Source of the DNA: Montifringilla adamsi
Taxonomy: Eukaryota > Chordata > Aves > Passeriformes > Passeridae
Direction of reading: 5' to 3'
Assembly: GCA_017590115.1 (NCBI GenBank)
Contig: JAGGNK010012448.1
Location: forward strand, 3,625,440 to 3,689,439
DNA length: 64,000 nt
Shown: one piece after another, positions 62,401-63,622 of the stretch
Layout: the number at the start of each line of letters is the position of its first letter
Numbering within the stretch: position 1 is the first letter of the stretch
Notes under the pieces: generated by a model
The model's database searches: none
Told to the model about the DNA's origin: nothing
The model's input: only the letters and a program-made list of their open reading frames with translations
Program-made: the position numbers and the translations under genes

Positions 62401-63622
62401 CTTCGTACTAGTGGAAACATGCATTTTTGCAAGAAGAAACCATGAAACTTTTAGTTACACCTCTACATGGTAGCATTTCAATTAATTTTCTCCCTGTTCA
62501 TTTTTTTATGGTTCTTACACATAAGTATCATGTTTGTATTTACATGAAGTGATAAAATTAGACTTCATGCTTCTTACCTTCCTATCAAAGTTTTAGTCTT
62601 TTGAAGTCATGCCCCAAATGGGACCAAATTTTCACTTACCACAGTACACCAGCAAAGTCAGCATCTCTGATGGCACTGATGAATTTTAAGAGTGTAAATC
62701 TTGAATTCTAAGCTTTACATACACCTATTTTGAACTCACCGCATAAAGACTTGAACAACTTATAATGTTCAATGCTTGTTTTATTGCAAAAAGAATCAAA
62801 TCTAGCAACCAAAAAAGATGGGTAAGGAATCAGAAGAAATTACTAGATAGTTCTCTGTCAGTCAACATAGAGACTCTTTTAGGGGAAGGTAGCAGCATAA
62901 AACTGACAGTGCCGTTTTTAACCCTGGCTATAGTCAACTGAGGACTTTCCTGCTGGAAAACAAGCCACTTCCAAGGCCATTCAGACTTGTGAACAGTTTC
63001 TGAAGTTTATAATGATAAACACAAACCTTGTATTTTCCATACAATGGAAAGCAAACTATCACCATTTTTGAATGATGCCCATGTGATTTTCAAAATTAAG
63101 TAAGTAATACTCAAAGTAATATAACTTGCAATATTCCCACTAAAAAAAAAAAATTAATGTTTCAAAGTTGTGTGATTACTATTTCCACCTCTCATGGAAA
63201 AAAGATACTTTGCATAAAGCAGGTGAACCCAAAAACATACTCAAACTTATCTGAATTCACCAAACTTACAAAGTGCATGTGTTATTGCTAAACTTCTTAA
63301 ATAAAGGAATTAATCAATAGATGTTAACAATGAGAATCTGTGTATGTGATTCCCTTAGAATGATACATGACTCAAGACTCACCTTTATCAAGACTTTTTT
63401 TATACACCTAAACAATACAGTACTCACTGTCAGAAAGACAGTTACTCTTCCAGGCTTAAACTGCACTCCTTAGTAAGATTTTTGAGTAAAAGCCAAAGTG
63501 ACAATCATTGAGATGCAGTAAAAATTACAATTAAAAATTAATATTACAATTAAATATCACTTACCAAAATCATAACCGTCTGGAATCACGTTGTGGCTGG
63601 CAACTCCCTGTTTTAAGTTAAC
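1139..63622 (-). CDS. VPS13A: VPS13A (chorein), internal part: 43 coding exons, both ends outside the window
   Basis: VPS13A is a bridge-like lipid-transfer protein that carries bulk phospholipid along a hydrophobic groove between the ER and other organelles (mitochondria, lipid droplets, plasma membrane). Loss of the human gene causes chorea-acanthocytosis. Seen: 43 minus-strand exons totalling 6650 nt form one uninterrupted frame of about 2216 codons, roughly residues 234-2450 of a protein of about 3170. All introns start GT and end AG except one GC-AG intron. Order along the protein: N-terminal groove region, FFAT motif (36551-36571), middle groove repeats, then a VAB domain with six repeats. 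VPS13A is chosen over VPS13C because peptides such as VFRPISAKAKLLMNPRSD, RAYDSFDVQLSSMQLLYSKH and SPYWMVNKTGRMLQYKADGI, and the position of the FFAT motif, follow human VPS13A almost residue for residue. Exon entries below are numbered w1-w43 in transcription order. Promoter, start codon, stop codon and 3' UTR are not in the window. Confidence 0.96.
1958..2086 (-). CDS. VPS13A: VPS13A exon w42
   Basis: 129 bp, 43 codons: CIPFWPENDANKLLVRVENS, HLPPKKINFDQQENCLLLHL, DNK. Human: CIPFWPEYASSKLLIQVERSEDPPKRIYFNKQENCILLRLDNE. Acceptor TTCTAG, donor GTAACA, phase 0. It lies 4.5 kb from w41. The 685-bp intron to w43 (1273-1957) shows nothing recognisable. Confidence 0.95.
2087..6614 (-). other. VPS13A: VPS13A intron w41-w42 (4.5 kb)
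   Basis: Apart from the CR1 copy at 5270-5765 I recognise nothing. The segment 5766-6300 is less AT-rich than its surroundings and holds a minus-strand open frame of 126 codons with no similarity I know. The rest is AT-rich unique sequence, possibly with old degraded repeats. Confidence 0.7.
5270..5765 (+). mobile_element. CR1 LINE, 5'-truncated 3' end
   Basis: Shows CR1 landmarks in order: a GTGTCCAAAGAATGGCAATG-like segment, GGTCTGGAGCACAAGTCCTA, TGTTCAGTCTGGAGAAAAGA, the CATCA...AGGACAAAGGAAA block, AAATTTCTTCACT, TGCCCAGGGAAGTGACTGA, and a degraded tail near 5762. Contains only the end of ORF2 and the 3' UTR, with many stops. An inserted or diverged stretch lies at 5630-5690. Confidence 0.85.
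6615..6761 (-). CDS. VPS13A: VPS13A exon w41, VAB repeat 5
   Basis: 147 bp, 49 codons: VGVTINNSSFNITRIVTFTP, FFMISNRSKYTLEVAEEGKE, KWIPIVLQQ. Fifth VAB repeat, Asn codon at 6684-6686. Human: FNITRIVTFTPFYMIKNKSKYHISVAEEG. Acceptor TCACAG, donor GTAAAC, phase 0. Confidence 0.96.
6854..6958 (-). CDS. VPS13A: VPS13A exon w40
   Basis: 105 bp, 35 codons: VQLRVTDSELSDQFSLDTVG and SHGSVKCKSHKKEYQ. Human: VQLMVTDSELSNQFSIDTVGSHGAVKCKG. Acceptor TCACAG, donor GTGAGT. Only 92 bp of intron to w41. Confidence 0.96.
7760..8155 (-). CDS. VPS13A: VPS13A exon w39, VAB repeat 4
   Basis: 396 bp, 132 codons, the longest exon here: LNYLDQDWKSEYHIRSN, DKTELDIAVHMTYTTGQMII, SPYWMVNKTGRMLQYKADGI, HRKHPPDYKKPLLFSFQPKN. 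Fourth VAB repeat, Asn codon at 7877-7879. The block from SPYWMVNKT to KHPP is identical to human as I recall it. Acceptor TTTAAG, donor GTATTG, phase 0. The 801-bp downstream intron (6959-7759) shows nothing recognisable. Confidence 0.97.
9099..9115. repeat. Short (TA)n microsatellite
   Basis: Seventeen bases of alternating TA in the w38-w39 intron. Confidence 0.9.
9332..9629 (-). CDS. VPS13A: VPS13A exon w38, VAB repeat 3
   Basis: 298 bp encoding SILSLQPLANENG, EYDMCEGITFDEIMKNVDSL, SLIINIVPVKDTLTTSLG and WDFPYVVHLWPSVLLRNLLP. Third VAB repeat, Asn codon at 9365-9367. Human: DLPYIMHLWPPILLRNLLPYKI. Acceptor TTACAG, donor GTAATT, phase 0. The 1176-bp downstream intron (8156-9331) has only a short (TA)n at 9099-9115. 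Confidence 0.96.
10337..10356. repeat. (ACCT)5 microsatellite
   Basis: Five perfect tetranucleotide units in the w37-w38 intron. Confidence 0.95.
10914..11017 (-). CDS. VPS13A: VPS13A exon w37, VAB repeat 2
   Basis: 104 bp encoding IRNHFSIPFNVFEEGRCLGT and ASPANEFNIPFSSYR. Second VAB repeat, Asn codon at 11009-11011. Human: IRNHFSVPLSVYEGDTLLGTASPENEFNIPLGSYR. Acceptor CATAG, donor GTACTT. The 1284-bp downstream intron (9630-10913) has only the (ACCT)5 run at 10337-10356. Confidence 0.96.
12103..12263 (-). CDS. VPS13A: VPS13A exon w36
   Basis: 161 bp encoding PHNHSAV, EKIPLTKVGRCIYKVRHEES, GVERSIVSQIDTVEGSKI and ITIRSPIQ. Human: DKIPLTKVGRRLYTVRHRESGVERSIVCQIDTVEGSKKVTIRSPVQ. Acceptor TCTAG, donor GTCATT, phase 0. 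The 1085-bp downstream intron (11018-12102) shows nothing recognisable. Confidence 0.95.
13128..13389 (-). CDS. VPS13A: VPS13A exon w35, VAB repeat 1
   Basis: 262 bp encoding AFAEAASQTSDIFKKERAPF then VIINSLGVPITVSPSDSFSV, the first repeat of the VAB adaptor-binding domain; its conserved Asn codon is at 13318-13320. Ends TLSSKRFYIQI with a split Cys codon. Human: PFMILNSLGLTISVSPSDSFSVLN. Donor GTAAGT. The 864-bp downstream intron (12264-13127) shows nothing recognisable. Confidence 0.95.
13509..13667 (-). CDS. VPS13A: VPS13A exon w34
   Basis: 159 bp, 53 codons: MKKAKKALFESDDEEEENYK, VPEYKTVINVSS, KDQLNITLSKLGLQMLSNLG. An acidic DDEEEE run sits before the conserved NYKVPEYKTVI. The initial ATG is internal. 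Human: KKKAKMAIVESDPEEENYKVPEYKTVI. Donor GTAAGA; a 119-bp intron follows. Confidence 0.96.
14993..15094 (-). CDS. VPS13A: VPS13A exon w33
   Basis: 102 bp, 34 codons: VHYFNEMFGVWEPLLEPLEV and EKTDLFKPWTLEIK. Human: VHYYNEMFGVWEPLLEPLEIDQTEDFRPWNLGIK. Acceptor GATAG, donor GTATAG, phase 0 at both ends. The 1325-bp downstream intron (13668-14992) shows nothing recognisable. Confidence 0.97.
15829..16185 (-). CDS. VPS13A: VPS13A exon w32
   Basis: 357 bp, 119 codons: VSPIIINTVITITSALYQTT, KKDIKNLKMWFLEETNENED, INIESVFITLEAGVGHRTVP, MLLAKSSF and NLHSRLELE. Human: IDSIFIVLEAGIGHRTVPMLLAKS. Acceptor TGTAG, donor GTGAAG, phase 0. The 734-bp downstream intron (15095-15828) shows nothing recognisable. 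Confidence 0.97.
16651..16743 (-). CDS. VPS13A: VPS13A exon w31
   Basis: 93 bp, exactly 31 codons: VLQPCDFFFEMKQSGTNPQT and ADLTIKSLTIE. Human: VLQPCDLFYQTTQKGTDPQVIDMSVKSLTLK. Acceptor TATAG, donor GTAAGT, phase 0 at both ends. The 465-bp downstream intron (16186-16650) shows nothing recognisable. Confidence 0.95.
17690..17806 (+). mobile_element. CR1 LINE, short 3' terminal fragment
   Basis: About 115 bp matching the last part of CR1: GTGGACATGACACTTTGGGA, GTAGCACTGGGTTGACAG, ATGATCTTCAAGGTCTCTTT, CAGTTTTGATGATTTTG. The terminal octamer repeat has decayed. Lies 120 bp upstream of the LTR. Confidence 0.7.
17927..18413 (+). mobile_element. Probable solo LTR of an avian endogenous retrovirus
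   Basis: About 487 bp beginning TGTTCC and ending GTACA, so with TG...CA termini. In plus orientation it has a GC-box-like GGGGGAGG (18071-18078), the segment GGAGCCAAGCATTC, a TATAAT box at 18100-18105, and an ATTAA poly(A)-like signal at 18358-18362 followed by a U5-like tail. The order fits U3-R-U5. It resembles LTRs I recall from songbirds. No gag, pol or env is adjacent, so it is read as a solo LTR. No matching target-site duplication was found (GGCAG before, CTTTC after), so the exact ends are uncertain. Confidence 0.6.
19640..19872 (-). CDS. VPS13A: VPS13A exon w30
   Basis: 233 bp encoding ASVQPVSTME, MNIVVKNPEIVFVADLTRSD, APALVVTTQCEVF, MTAAVREIQMKACPFLPEER, KGNITT. Human: INVIIKNPEIVFVADMTKNDAPALVITTQCEI. 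Acceptor TGAAG, donor GTGAGT, phase 0. Confidence 0.96.
21039..21259 (-). CDS. VPS13A: VPS13A exon w29
   Basis: 221 bp encoding MVEMKHGFEKKVMVDVNYKQ, VQEIYLCASMEFLLTVADIF, LKANAESAAAQRN. Human: FQEMYICASVEFLQTVANVFLEA. Acceptor TTTCAG, donor GTATAT, leaves in phase 1. The 1166-bp downstream intron (19873-21038) shows nothing recognisable. Confidence 0.96.
21862..22031 (-). CDS. VPS13A: VPS13A exon w28
   Basis: 170 bp encoding VNSLDQRDD, LLKLAEFKLVLMSAALKMLS, CTLDDKRQSIQKATPR. Human: LKLAEFKLENIISTLKMYTD and CILDDKRPHVMKATPR. The donor GTCTGT is weaker than its neighbours. The 602-bp downstream intron (21260-21861) shows nothing recognisable. Confidence 0.95.
22727..22851 (-). CDS. VPS13A: VPS13A exon w27
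   Basis: 125 bp; completes Gly, VTVVTSAVVELHSPMKIKTT, LKLDFRFDSLTLVLYSPNSK. Human: ATVVTAAVVEVHSRALLVKTTL and LTMVLYSPGPK. Acceptor AAAAG, donor GTAAGT, phase 0. It lies directly past the CR1-bearing intron, and the frame across that intron is intact. The 695-bp downstream intron (22032-22726) shows nothing recognisable. Confidence 0.95.
23829..24255 (+). pseudogene. CR1 ORF1 remnant
   Basis: Broken reading frame for the RNA-binding ORF1 protein of CR1. The segment 23829-24106 is open and includes ATQTELLRSMH; after a stop, the coiled-coil segment resumes in another frame at 24170-24253. Recognised from the ATQTE and coiled-coil motifs of avian CR1 ORF1. Confidence 0.7.
24541..24650 (+). repeat. 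10-bp tandem repeat (AAAGAAAGAC) x 11
   Basis: Eleven head-to-tail copies of a 10-bp unit inside the CR1 copy, between its ORF1 coiled coil and the spacer. Ten copies are identical; copy 8 (24611-24620) reads AAAGACAGAC. Because 10 is not a multiple of 3, all three frames read through it with a 10-residue Lys/Arg/Asp/Glu/Thr-rich period. Purine-only apart from the C. Confidence 0.97.
25046..26720 (+). pseudogene. CR1 ORF2 remnant (endonuclease plus start of reverse transcriptase)
   Basis: Endonuclease motifs TNAHSMENKQE, DLIAITEMWWD, KSLWVRVKGQTN and YYRPP are spread over two frames (25046-25258, 25212-25424). The interdomain and RT regions follow with scattered stops: EDWKEPNVIPVFKQG, NYQPDSLTSIPANLMD, VYLDSNKALN. 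The RT catalytic YADD region and everything to the 3' end of ORF2 except the tail are missing, so the copy could not be active. Confidence 0.78.
26993..29412 (+). mobile_element. CR1 LINE, second copy, head-to-tail behind the first
   Basis: Starts within a few bases of the 3' end of the preceding copy, 5'-truncated in the ORF1-ORF2 spacer (GAGGGCTTTAAACTAGGTTT at about 27350). Endonuclease remnant from about 27465 (NMGNKQEELEATVQ, CYRPPNQDEEVEE). Most of RT is deleted near 28690-28780. The tail includes AGACAGGGGAGGTTCAGGCT and GGAGGTCTTTTGCTACCTTA. A 15-bp duplication GTCCCCGCAACTA is visible at 29121-29146. The terminal repeat has decayed. Inactive. Confidence 0.84.
29533..29683 (-). CDS. 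VPS13A: VPS13A exon w26, Ser-rich loop
   Basis: 151 bp encoding LILSQEDITTILRTLNENAR (human FILSQEDITTIFKTLHGN), then a Ser/Ala/His-rich low-complexity stretch to the exon end. The human protein is also Ser/Thr/Ala-rich and divergent here, so this is probably a disordered loop leaving the groove. Donor GTAATA. The next intron is the 6.7 kb one with two CR1 copies. Confidence 0.93.
30602..30749 (-). CDS. VPS13A: VPS13A exon w25
   Basis: 148 bp encoding SYYEQDSLQTE, VQLLQPVNLELAVERNLAAA, WYNEVPDIEISGRLKPMN. Human: LLLPLNLEVVVERNLCWEWYQEVPCFNVNAQLKPM. Acceptor TTACAG, donor GTAAGC, phase 0. The 918-bp downstream intron (29684-30601) shows nothing recognisable. Confidence 0.95.
31462..31769 (-). 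CDS. VPS13A: VPS13A exon w24
   Basis: 308 bp encoding AFINNFQAAKEALTEATVRT, ERSSRLALDINIKAPVVIIP, NVLVADLGLITVKNRF, VKLSELKLYR. One of the most conserved parts of the gene (human RMALDINIKAPVVVIPQSP). Donor GTAATG. The 712-bp downstream intron (30750-31461) shows nothing recognisable. Confidence 0.97.
32420..32587 (-). CDS. VPS13A: VPS13A exon w23
   Basis: 168 bp, 56 codons: ALYITEKEVFNFRMVSYVNA, TDGIAYTNMDVVDNRIYLTV, GCIQVVFVNKFVSSVL. Human: VYITGKEVFSFKMVSYMDATAGSAYTDMNVVD. Acceptor CTTAAG, donor GTAAGT, phase 0. The 650-bp downstream intron (31770-32419) is very AT-rich with nothing recognised. Confidence 0.96.
33028..33131 (-). CDS. VPS13A: VPS13A exon w22
   Basis: 104 bp; completes Gly, LDSQ, VIMKKAATDVTAKLKNISIV, DSDEKALYKK. 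Human: GLDSEMIMRPSETEINAKLRNIIVLDSD. Donor GTAGGC, phase 0. The 440-bp downstream intron (32588-33027) shows nothing recognisable. Confidence 0.94.
33213..33329 (-). CDS. VPS13A: VPS13A exon w21
   Basis: 117 bp encoding TKKSKCE, DVIDLIVCADLSCLRIFIRE and KNHRIAEIHIE. Human: LQILAELSCLQIFIQDQKCNISEIKIEG. Acceptor CATAG, donor GTAGGA. An 81-bp intron leads to w22. Confidence 0.95.
33764..33920 (-). CDS. VPS13A: VPS13A exon w20
   Basis: 157 bp encoding VNFSSLDVHLHTEALLNAMN and YLNNLLPKQV, then a charged linker (VVEEPVHEKTEEKKDVLKKL). Human: VNFSSLDIHLHTEALLNTINYL. Donor GTGAGT, leaves in phase 1. The 434-bp downstream intron (33330-33763) shows nothing recognisable. Confidence 0.95.
34000..34059 (-). 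CDS. VPS13A: VPS13A exon w19
   Basis: 60 bp, exactly 20 codons: TDIKGPELKTVCQNVLQKIK. Human: AEKNVPDLKSTYNNVLQLIK. Acceptor AATAG, donor GTATGA, phase 0 at both ends. A 79-bp intron separates it from w20. Confidence 0.93.
34316..34395 (-). CDS. VPS13A: VPS13A exon w18
   Basis: 80 bp; completes Asp, then NDKPVYIITTLDNVEDDLLT and LEYTK. Human: NKKPVYLVTTLDNTMEDLLTLEYVK. Acceptor TTTTAG, donor GTTAGG, phase 0. The 256-bp intron to w19 shows nothing. Confidence 0.95.
34436..34479. repeat. 20-bp tandem duplication
   Basis: Two adjacent copies of a 20-bp unit beginning ATCTTATTAAAACC, differing only in the last base. It lies in the small intron between w17 and w18 and does not touch the splice sites. 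Confidence 0.9.
34771..34927 (-). CDS. VPS13A: VPS13A exon w17
   Basis: 157 bp encoding VLIKLCRLTGDTEMPVLQLD, ILGLGTELKMRTFDMTGSAF and LREIGLLCPEYI. Human: LGLGAEIEIRTYDLKANAFLKEF. Donor GTAAGT. The 375-bp intron to w18 (34396-34770) holds a 20-bp tandem duplication at 34436-34479. Confidence 0.95.
34928..36409 (-). other. VPS13A: VPS13A intron w16-w17 (1.5 kb)
   Basis: AT-rich unique sequence with the T16 run at 35187-35202. Nothing else recognised; the open frames here are short and show no similarity. Confidence 0.7.
35187..35202. repeat. T16 homopolymer
   Basis: Run of 16 T in the w16-w17 intron. No adjoining repeat body is recognised, so it is not called a retroposon tail. Confidence 0.9.
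36410..36582 (-). CDS. VPS13A: VPS13A exon w16, carries the FFAT motif
   Basis: 173 bp. Starts with an acidic SEEE and then EFYDALS, the FFAT motif (human EFFDAPC), followed by SSPVEDVPFFEVSSDS, a basic stretch, and NMTDFQLKFEVAE, which re-enters the folded groove (human NMTTFKIRFEVPK). FFAT motifs bind VAPA/VAPB on the ER. Donor GTAAAA. Confidence 0.95.
36551..36571 (-). other. VPS13A: FFAT motif (VAP-binding) in VPS13A
   Basis: Seven codons reading EFYDALS, preceded by acidic residues (SEEE). The FFAT core is E-F-F/Y-D-A-x-E with tolerance at position 7; here that position is Ser, where human has Cys. By exon count the motif falls at about residue 844, matching the human position (842-848). 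It is expected to anchor the ER end of the lipid bridge to VAPA/VAPB. Confidence 0.88.
36583..38239 (-). other. VPS13A: VPS13A intron w15-w16 (1.7 kb)
   Basis: Nothing recognised. A stretch at 36740-36990 is richer in C and T than its surroundings but shows no repeat or coding signal. Confidence 0.65.
38240..38324 (-). CDS. VPS13A: VPS13A exon w15, linker before FFAT
   Basis: 85 bp encoding ATLSPVLSAPHLSQGVYPVL and DLHSFAES. Low complexity and little conserved against human, as expected for a disordered linker. Placement rests on good splice sites (acceptor TTTCAG, donor GTAGTA) and on phases that join w14 to w16 in frame. Confidence 0.85.
38325..41117 (-). other. VPS13A: VPS13A intron w14-w15 (2.8 kb)
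   Basis: Nothing recognised. Two overlapping plus-strand open frames at 38716-39056 and one minus-strand frame at 39779-40144 look like chance AT-rich frames. Confidence 0.65.
41118..41256 (-). CDS. VPS13A: VPS13A exon w14
   Basis: 139 bp encoding FKLSGQLPLLSIQISDQKVT then ILELIESIPKPES and a Pro/Ser/Ala-rich tail ending MTE. Matches human GKLPLISLRISDKKLQGIMELIESIPKPE. The tail begins a flexible segment that continues through w15 to the FFAT motif. Donor GTAAGA. Confidence 0.96.
41396..41462. repeat. (TA)n microsatellite with TG interruptions
   Basis: About 67 bp of alternating purine-pyrimidine, mostly TA with TATG and CATA interruptions. Likely length-polymorphic. Confidence 0.95.
43816..43855. 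repeat. Duplicated (TA)n tract with shared TGTAACT ends
   Basis: Two AT tracts, each starting CATATA and ending ATATGTAACT, lie back to back about 22 bp apart. Looks like a slippage duplication of one unit. Confidence 0.85.
44928..45045 (-). CDS. VPS13A: VPS13A exon w13
   Basis: 118 bp encoding NWREARKLKNSSQCILQPLD, VKLEFSRAMVVTDARMP and a split Arg codon. Human has NWREARKLSVSTQHILVPMH. Acceptor TTCTAG, donor GTATGT. Confidence 0.95.
45851..45983 (-). CDS. VPS13A: VPS13A exon w12
   Basis: 133 bp encoding MASKSRSDLSEIKVGQTSIE and RAYDSFDVQLSSMQLLYSKH. Human: TSKSRSELPDVKQ and RAYDSFDIQLTSVQLLYSR. The initial ATG is internal. Donor GTAAGT. The downstream 805-bp intron (45046-45850) shows nothing recognisable. 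Confidence 0.96.
47405..48265 (+). mobile_element. CR1 LINE, 3' part (first of a tandem pair)
   Basis: Landmarks: CCAGGTGGCCAAAAGCAATA, GTGTGGCCAGCAAAACAAGG, CTGTACTTGGCACTGGTGAG, GGTTCCTTAGTCTGGAGAAA, AATATTTCTTCACTGGAAGG, AGGCTGCCCAGAGACATGGT, GGACTTGGCAGTACTGAGTT, and a decayed end near GTAGTTCTATGATC. Encodes only the RT C-terminal tail, with stops. The 5' limit (about 47405) is approximate. Confidence 0.83.
48270..48915 (+). mobile_element. CR1 LINE, 3' part (second of a tandem pair)
   Basis: Begins directly behind the previous copy, in the same orientation. Landmarks: GGTGGATGAAAAGCTGTGCA, CTGGGCTGCATCCAAAGCAG, TGTTCAGCCTGAAGAAGAGA, ATTCAAGGTCAGGATGGACA, CAATGACCTTTAAAGGTCTC, and the end AACCATTCTATAATTC. 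Belongs to a different CR1 subfamily from its neighbour, judged by the 3' end (GTCCCTGCTCACTGCAGGGA versus GGACTTGGCAGT type). Confidence 0.85.
49772..49908 (-). CDS. VPS13A: VPS13A exon w11
   Basis: 137 bp; completes Gly, then LLYIIETQKVLDLKINLMAS ... NLLLLDLGSFK. Nearly identical to human LLYIIETQKVLDLKINLKAS. Donor GTATGT, phase 0. Confidence 0.96.
50023..50129. repeat. Dispersed 107-bp duplication, copy A
   Basis: Starts ACTAAAGTACATATGCTC and ends GTGCTAACTGA. Pairs with copy B at 52512-52618 in direct orientation, with a few scattered substitutions and 1-bp indels. It matches no repeat I recognise. Confidence 0.92.
52483..52658. repeat. 21-bp direct repeats bracketing copy B
   Basis: Exact 21-bp repeats at 52483-52503 and 52638-52658 enclose copy B plus short spacers. 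They could be a target-site duplication created when copy B arrived, or the product of a replication-switch event. Confidence 0.9.
52512..52618. repeat. Dispersed 107-bp duplication, copy B, between 21-bp direct repeats
   Basis: Second copy of the segment at 50023-50129, in the same intron (w10-w11) and about 2.5 kb away. It lies between two identical 21-bp sequences beginning TTTAGGTGGTGTGTTAGA, at 52483-52503 and 52638-52658. A further short duplication (AAGGTACATATACT) adjoins its left end. The layout suggests copy B is the derived, inserted one. Confidence 0.92.
52760..52761 (-). promoter_or_regulatory. VPS13A: GC (non-GT) 5' splice site of the w10-w11 intron
   Basis: Read on the minus strand, the exon ends ACAG and the intron begins GCAAGTGC. 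AG|GCAAGT is the standard strong context for U2-type GC-AG introns. The acceptor of the same intron (49909-49910) is a normal TTTTTTCAG. It is the only non-GT donor among the 42 introns flanked by exons in this window. Confidence 0.88.
52762..52876 (-). CDS. VPS13A: VPS13A exon w10, with a GC splice donor
   Basis: 115 bp encoding MTVNNLVDFFRPPKDVHLEQ, LTSATLMKLEEFREKTST, and the first base of a Gly codon. The first codon is ATG, but it is internal. The intron after it starts GCAAGT, not GT. The nearest GT, four bases further on, would throw w11 out of frame, so the GC donor is required. Human sequence here is VEFFRPPKEVHLAQLTAATL. Confidence 0.95.
52952..53153 (-). CDS. VPS13A: VPS13A exon w9
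   Basis: 202 bp encoding FETKITSLEVTG, PRLLSSRT, and NPLDEKADQRIRIESQPLEI then VYDA, matching human FEINPLDETVSQRCIIEAEPLEIIYDA. Acceptor TTACAG, donor GTAAGT, leaves in phase 0. The intron to w10 is only 75 bp. Confidence 0.96.
54454..54596 (-). CDS. VPS13A: VPS13A exon w8
   Basis: 143 bp encoding YEAMKFSVNLLSMSISIREN ... FTQRPGAQAI, ending inside an Arg codon. Human has MSIVLREN and VQRPGAQAIK at these places. Donor GTGAGC. The downstream 1300-bp intron (53154-54453) is AT-rich with no repeat or gene that I recognise. Confidence 0.95.
55403..55497 (-). CDS. VPS13A: VPS13A exon w7
   Basis: 95 bp; completes a Ser codon, then LEQLMTQEEKAKLYAAIGYS and ETAGDPTLPKS. Human has EEMLTPEEKALLYEAIGYSETAVDPTL. 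Acceptor GGCAG, donor GTAAGT, leaves in phase 0. The next intron (54597-55402, 806 bp) shows nothing recognisable. Confidence 0.95.
55931..55968. repeat. Local duplication TTGATAACAAGT with AACAAGT spacers
   Basis: The 12-mer TTGATAACAAGT occurs at 55931-55942 and again at 55956-55967 with AACAAGT repeats between; the second copy also forms a small inverted repeat (AACTTG...CAAGTT). Lies in the w6-w7 intron, about 70 bp from exon w6. Confidence 0.8.
56036..56171 (-). CDS. VPS13A: VPS13A exon w6, Trp-rich loop
   Basis: 136 bp encoding ATKAGLKIYRPGVK, then GGWFSWIWSWSGG and a Lys/Glu/Gln-rich tail. The run of four Trp with Phe and Ile matches the conserved GWFSWLWSWSE segment of human VPS13A. 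Acceptor TTTAAG, donor GTATGA. Leaves in phase 1. The downstream intron (55498-56035) has only a short local duplication. Confidence 0.95.
56172..59899 (-). other. VPS13A: VPS13A intron w5-w6 (3.7 kb)
   Basis: Contains the CR1 copy at 57645-57958. The 56640-57640 segment is less AT-rich than the rest and may hold an older, unrecognised repeat. No gene signal. Confidence 0.65.
57645..57958 (+). mobile_element. CR1 LINE, short 3' end
   Basis: About 310 bp: GTAGCCAGGTAGGTCAGTCT, AACAAGCAACTGAACAAGCA, TGCCTCAAGTGCTGCCAGGG, AAGGGTTGCCAAGCAAAGCA, TGCCCAGGGATGTGGTGGAG, GATCTTCCAGGTCTTTTCCA, ending CCTAAATGATTCCGTAACTC. Same subfamily type as the 47405-48265 copy. Confidence 0.87.
59900..59962 (-). 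CDS. VPS13A: VPS13A exon w5
   Basis: 63 bp, exactly 21 codons: EFEKALDIFNITLARQQAEV plus E. Human reads EKTLDVFNITIARQTAEVE. Acceptor TTCTAG, donor GTAAAA. Phase 0 at both ends, so skipping it would keep the frame. Confidence 0.95.
60325..60496 (-). CDS. VPS13A: VPS13A exon w4
   Basis: 172 bp, completing the split Trp to give the conserved WW pair, then KYVIDGVLGVNVQPKLQMW and KITSKKPSEEILKLLE. Donor GTTAGT. Leaves in phase 0. The next intron (59963-60324, 362 bp) shows nothing recognisable. Confidence 0.95.
61132..61238 (-). CDS. VPS13A: VPS13A exon w3
   Basis: 107 bp encoding YFSVMELLESIDMMTRNLPY and on to a split Trp codon (TG|G). Human has SIMELLESVDMMAQNLPYRKF here. Donor GTAGGC. The following 635-bp intron (60497-61131) shows nothing recognisable. 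Confidence 0.95.
61455..61582 (-). CDS. VPS13A: VPS13A exon w2
   Basis: 128 bp, entered in phase 1 and left in phase 0. Encodes VFRPISAKAKLLMNPRSD ... ITVEFNKPQ, close to human FRPISANAKLVMNRRSD. Acceptor TTTCAG, donor GTACCA. Part of the N-terminal groove. The downstream intron is only 216 bp. Confidence 0.96.
61583..63564 (-). other. VPS13A: VPS13A intron w1-w2 (2.0 kb)
   Basis: AT-rich, with a TATAA-rich tract at 61665-61710 near the acceptor of w2. Nothing else recognised. Confidence 0.7.
63565..63622 (-). CDS. VPS13A: VPS13A exon w1
   Basis: 58 bp encoding VNLKQGVASHNVIPDGYDF plus the first base of a split Val codon; human VPS13A has NENIVPEGYDF here. The acceptor is AG at 63623-63624 and the donor reads GTAAGTG. 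It is the most 5' exon in the window. The protein start and Chorein_N domain lie beyond 64000. Confidence 0.9.

Noticed and set aside
1139..63622. Assignment to VPS13C or VPS13D instead of VPS13A
   Set aside because: Exon peptides follow human VPS13A closely over the whole length, including the FFAT position and the EKIPLTKVGR and SPYWMVNKT blocks; VPS13D differs strongly and VPS13C is more distant.
1139..63622. A decayed or retrocopied VPS13A pseudogene
   Set aside because: All introns are present, splice sites are sound and no stop or frameshift occurs in 2216 codons.
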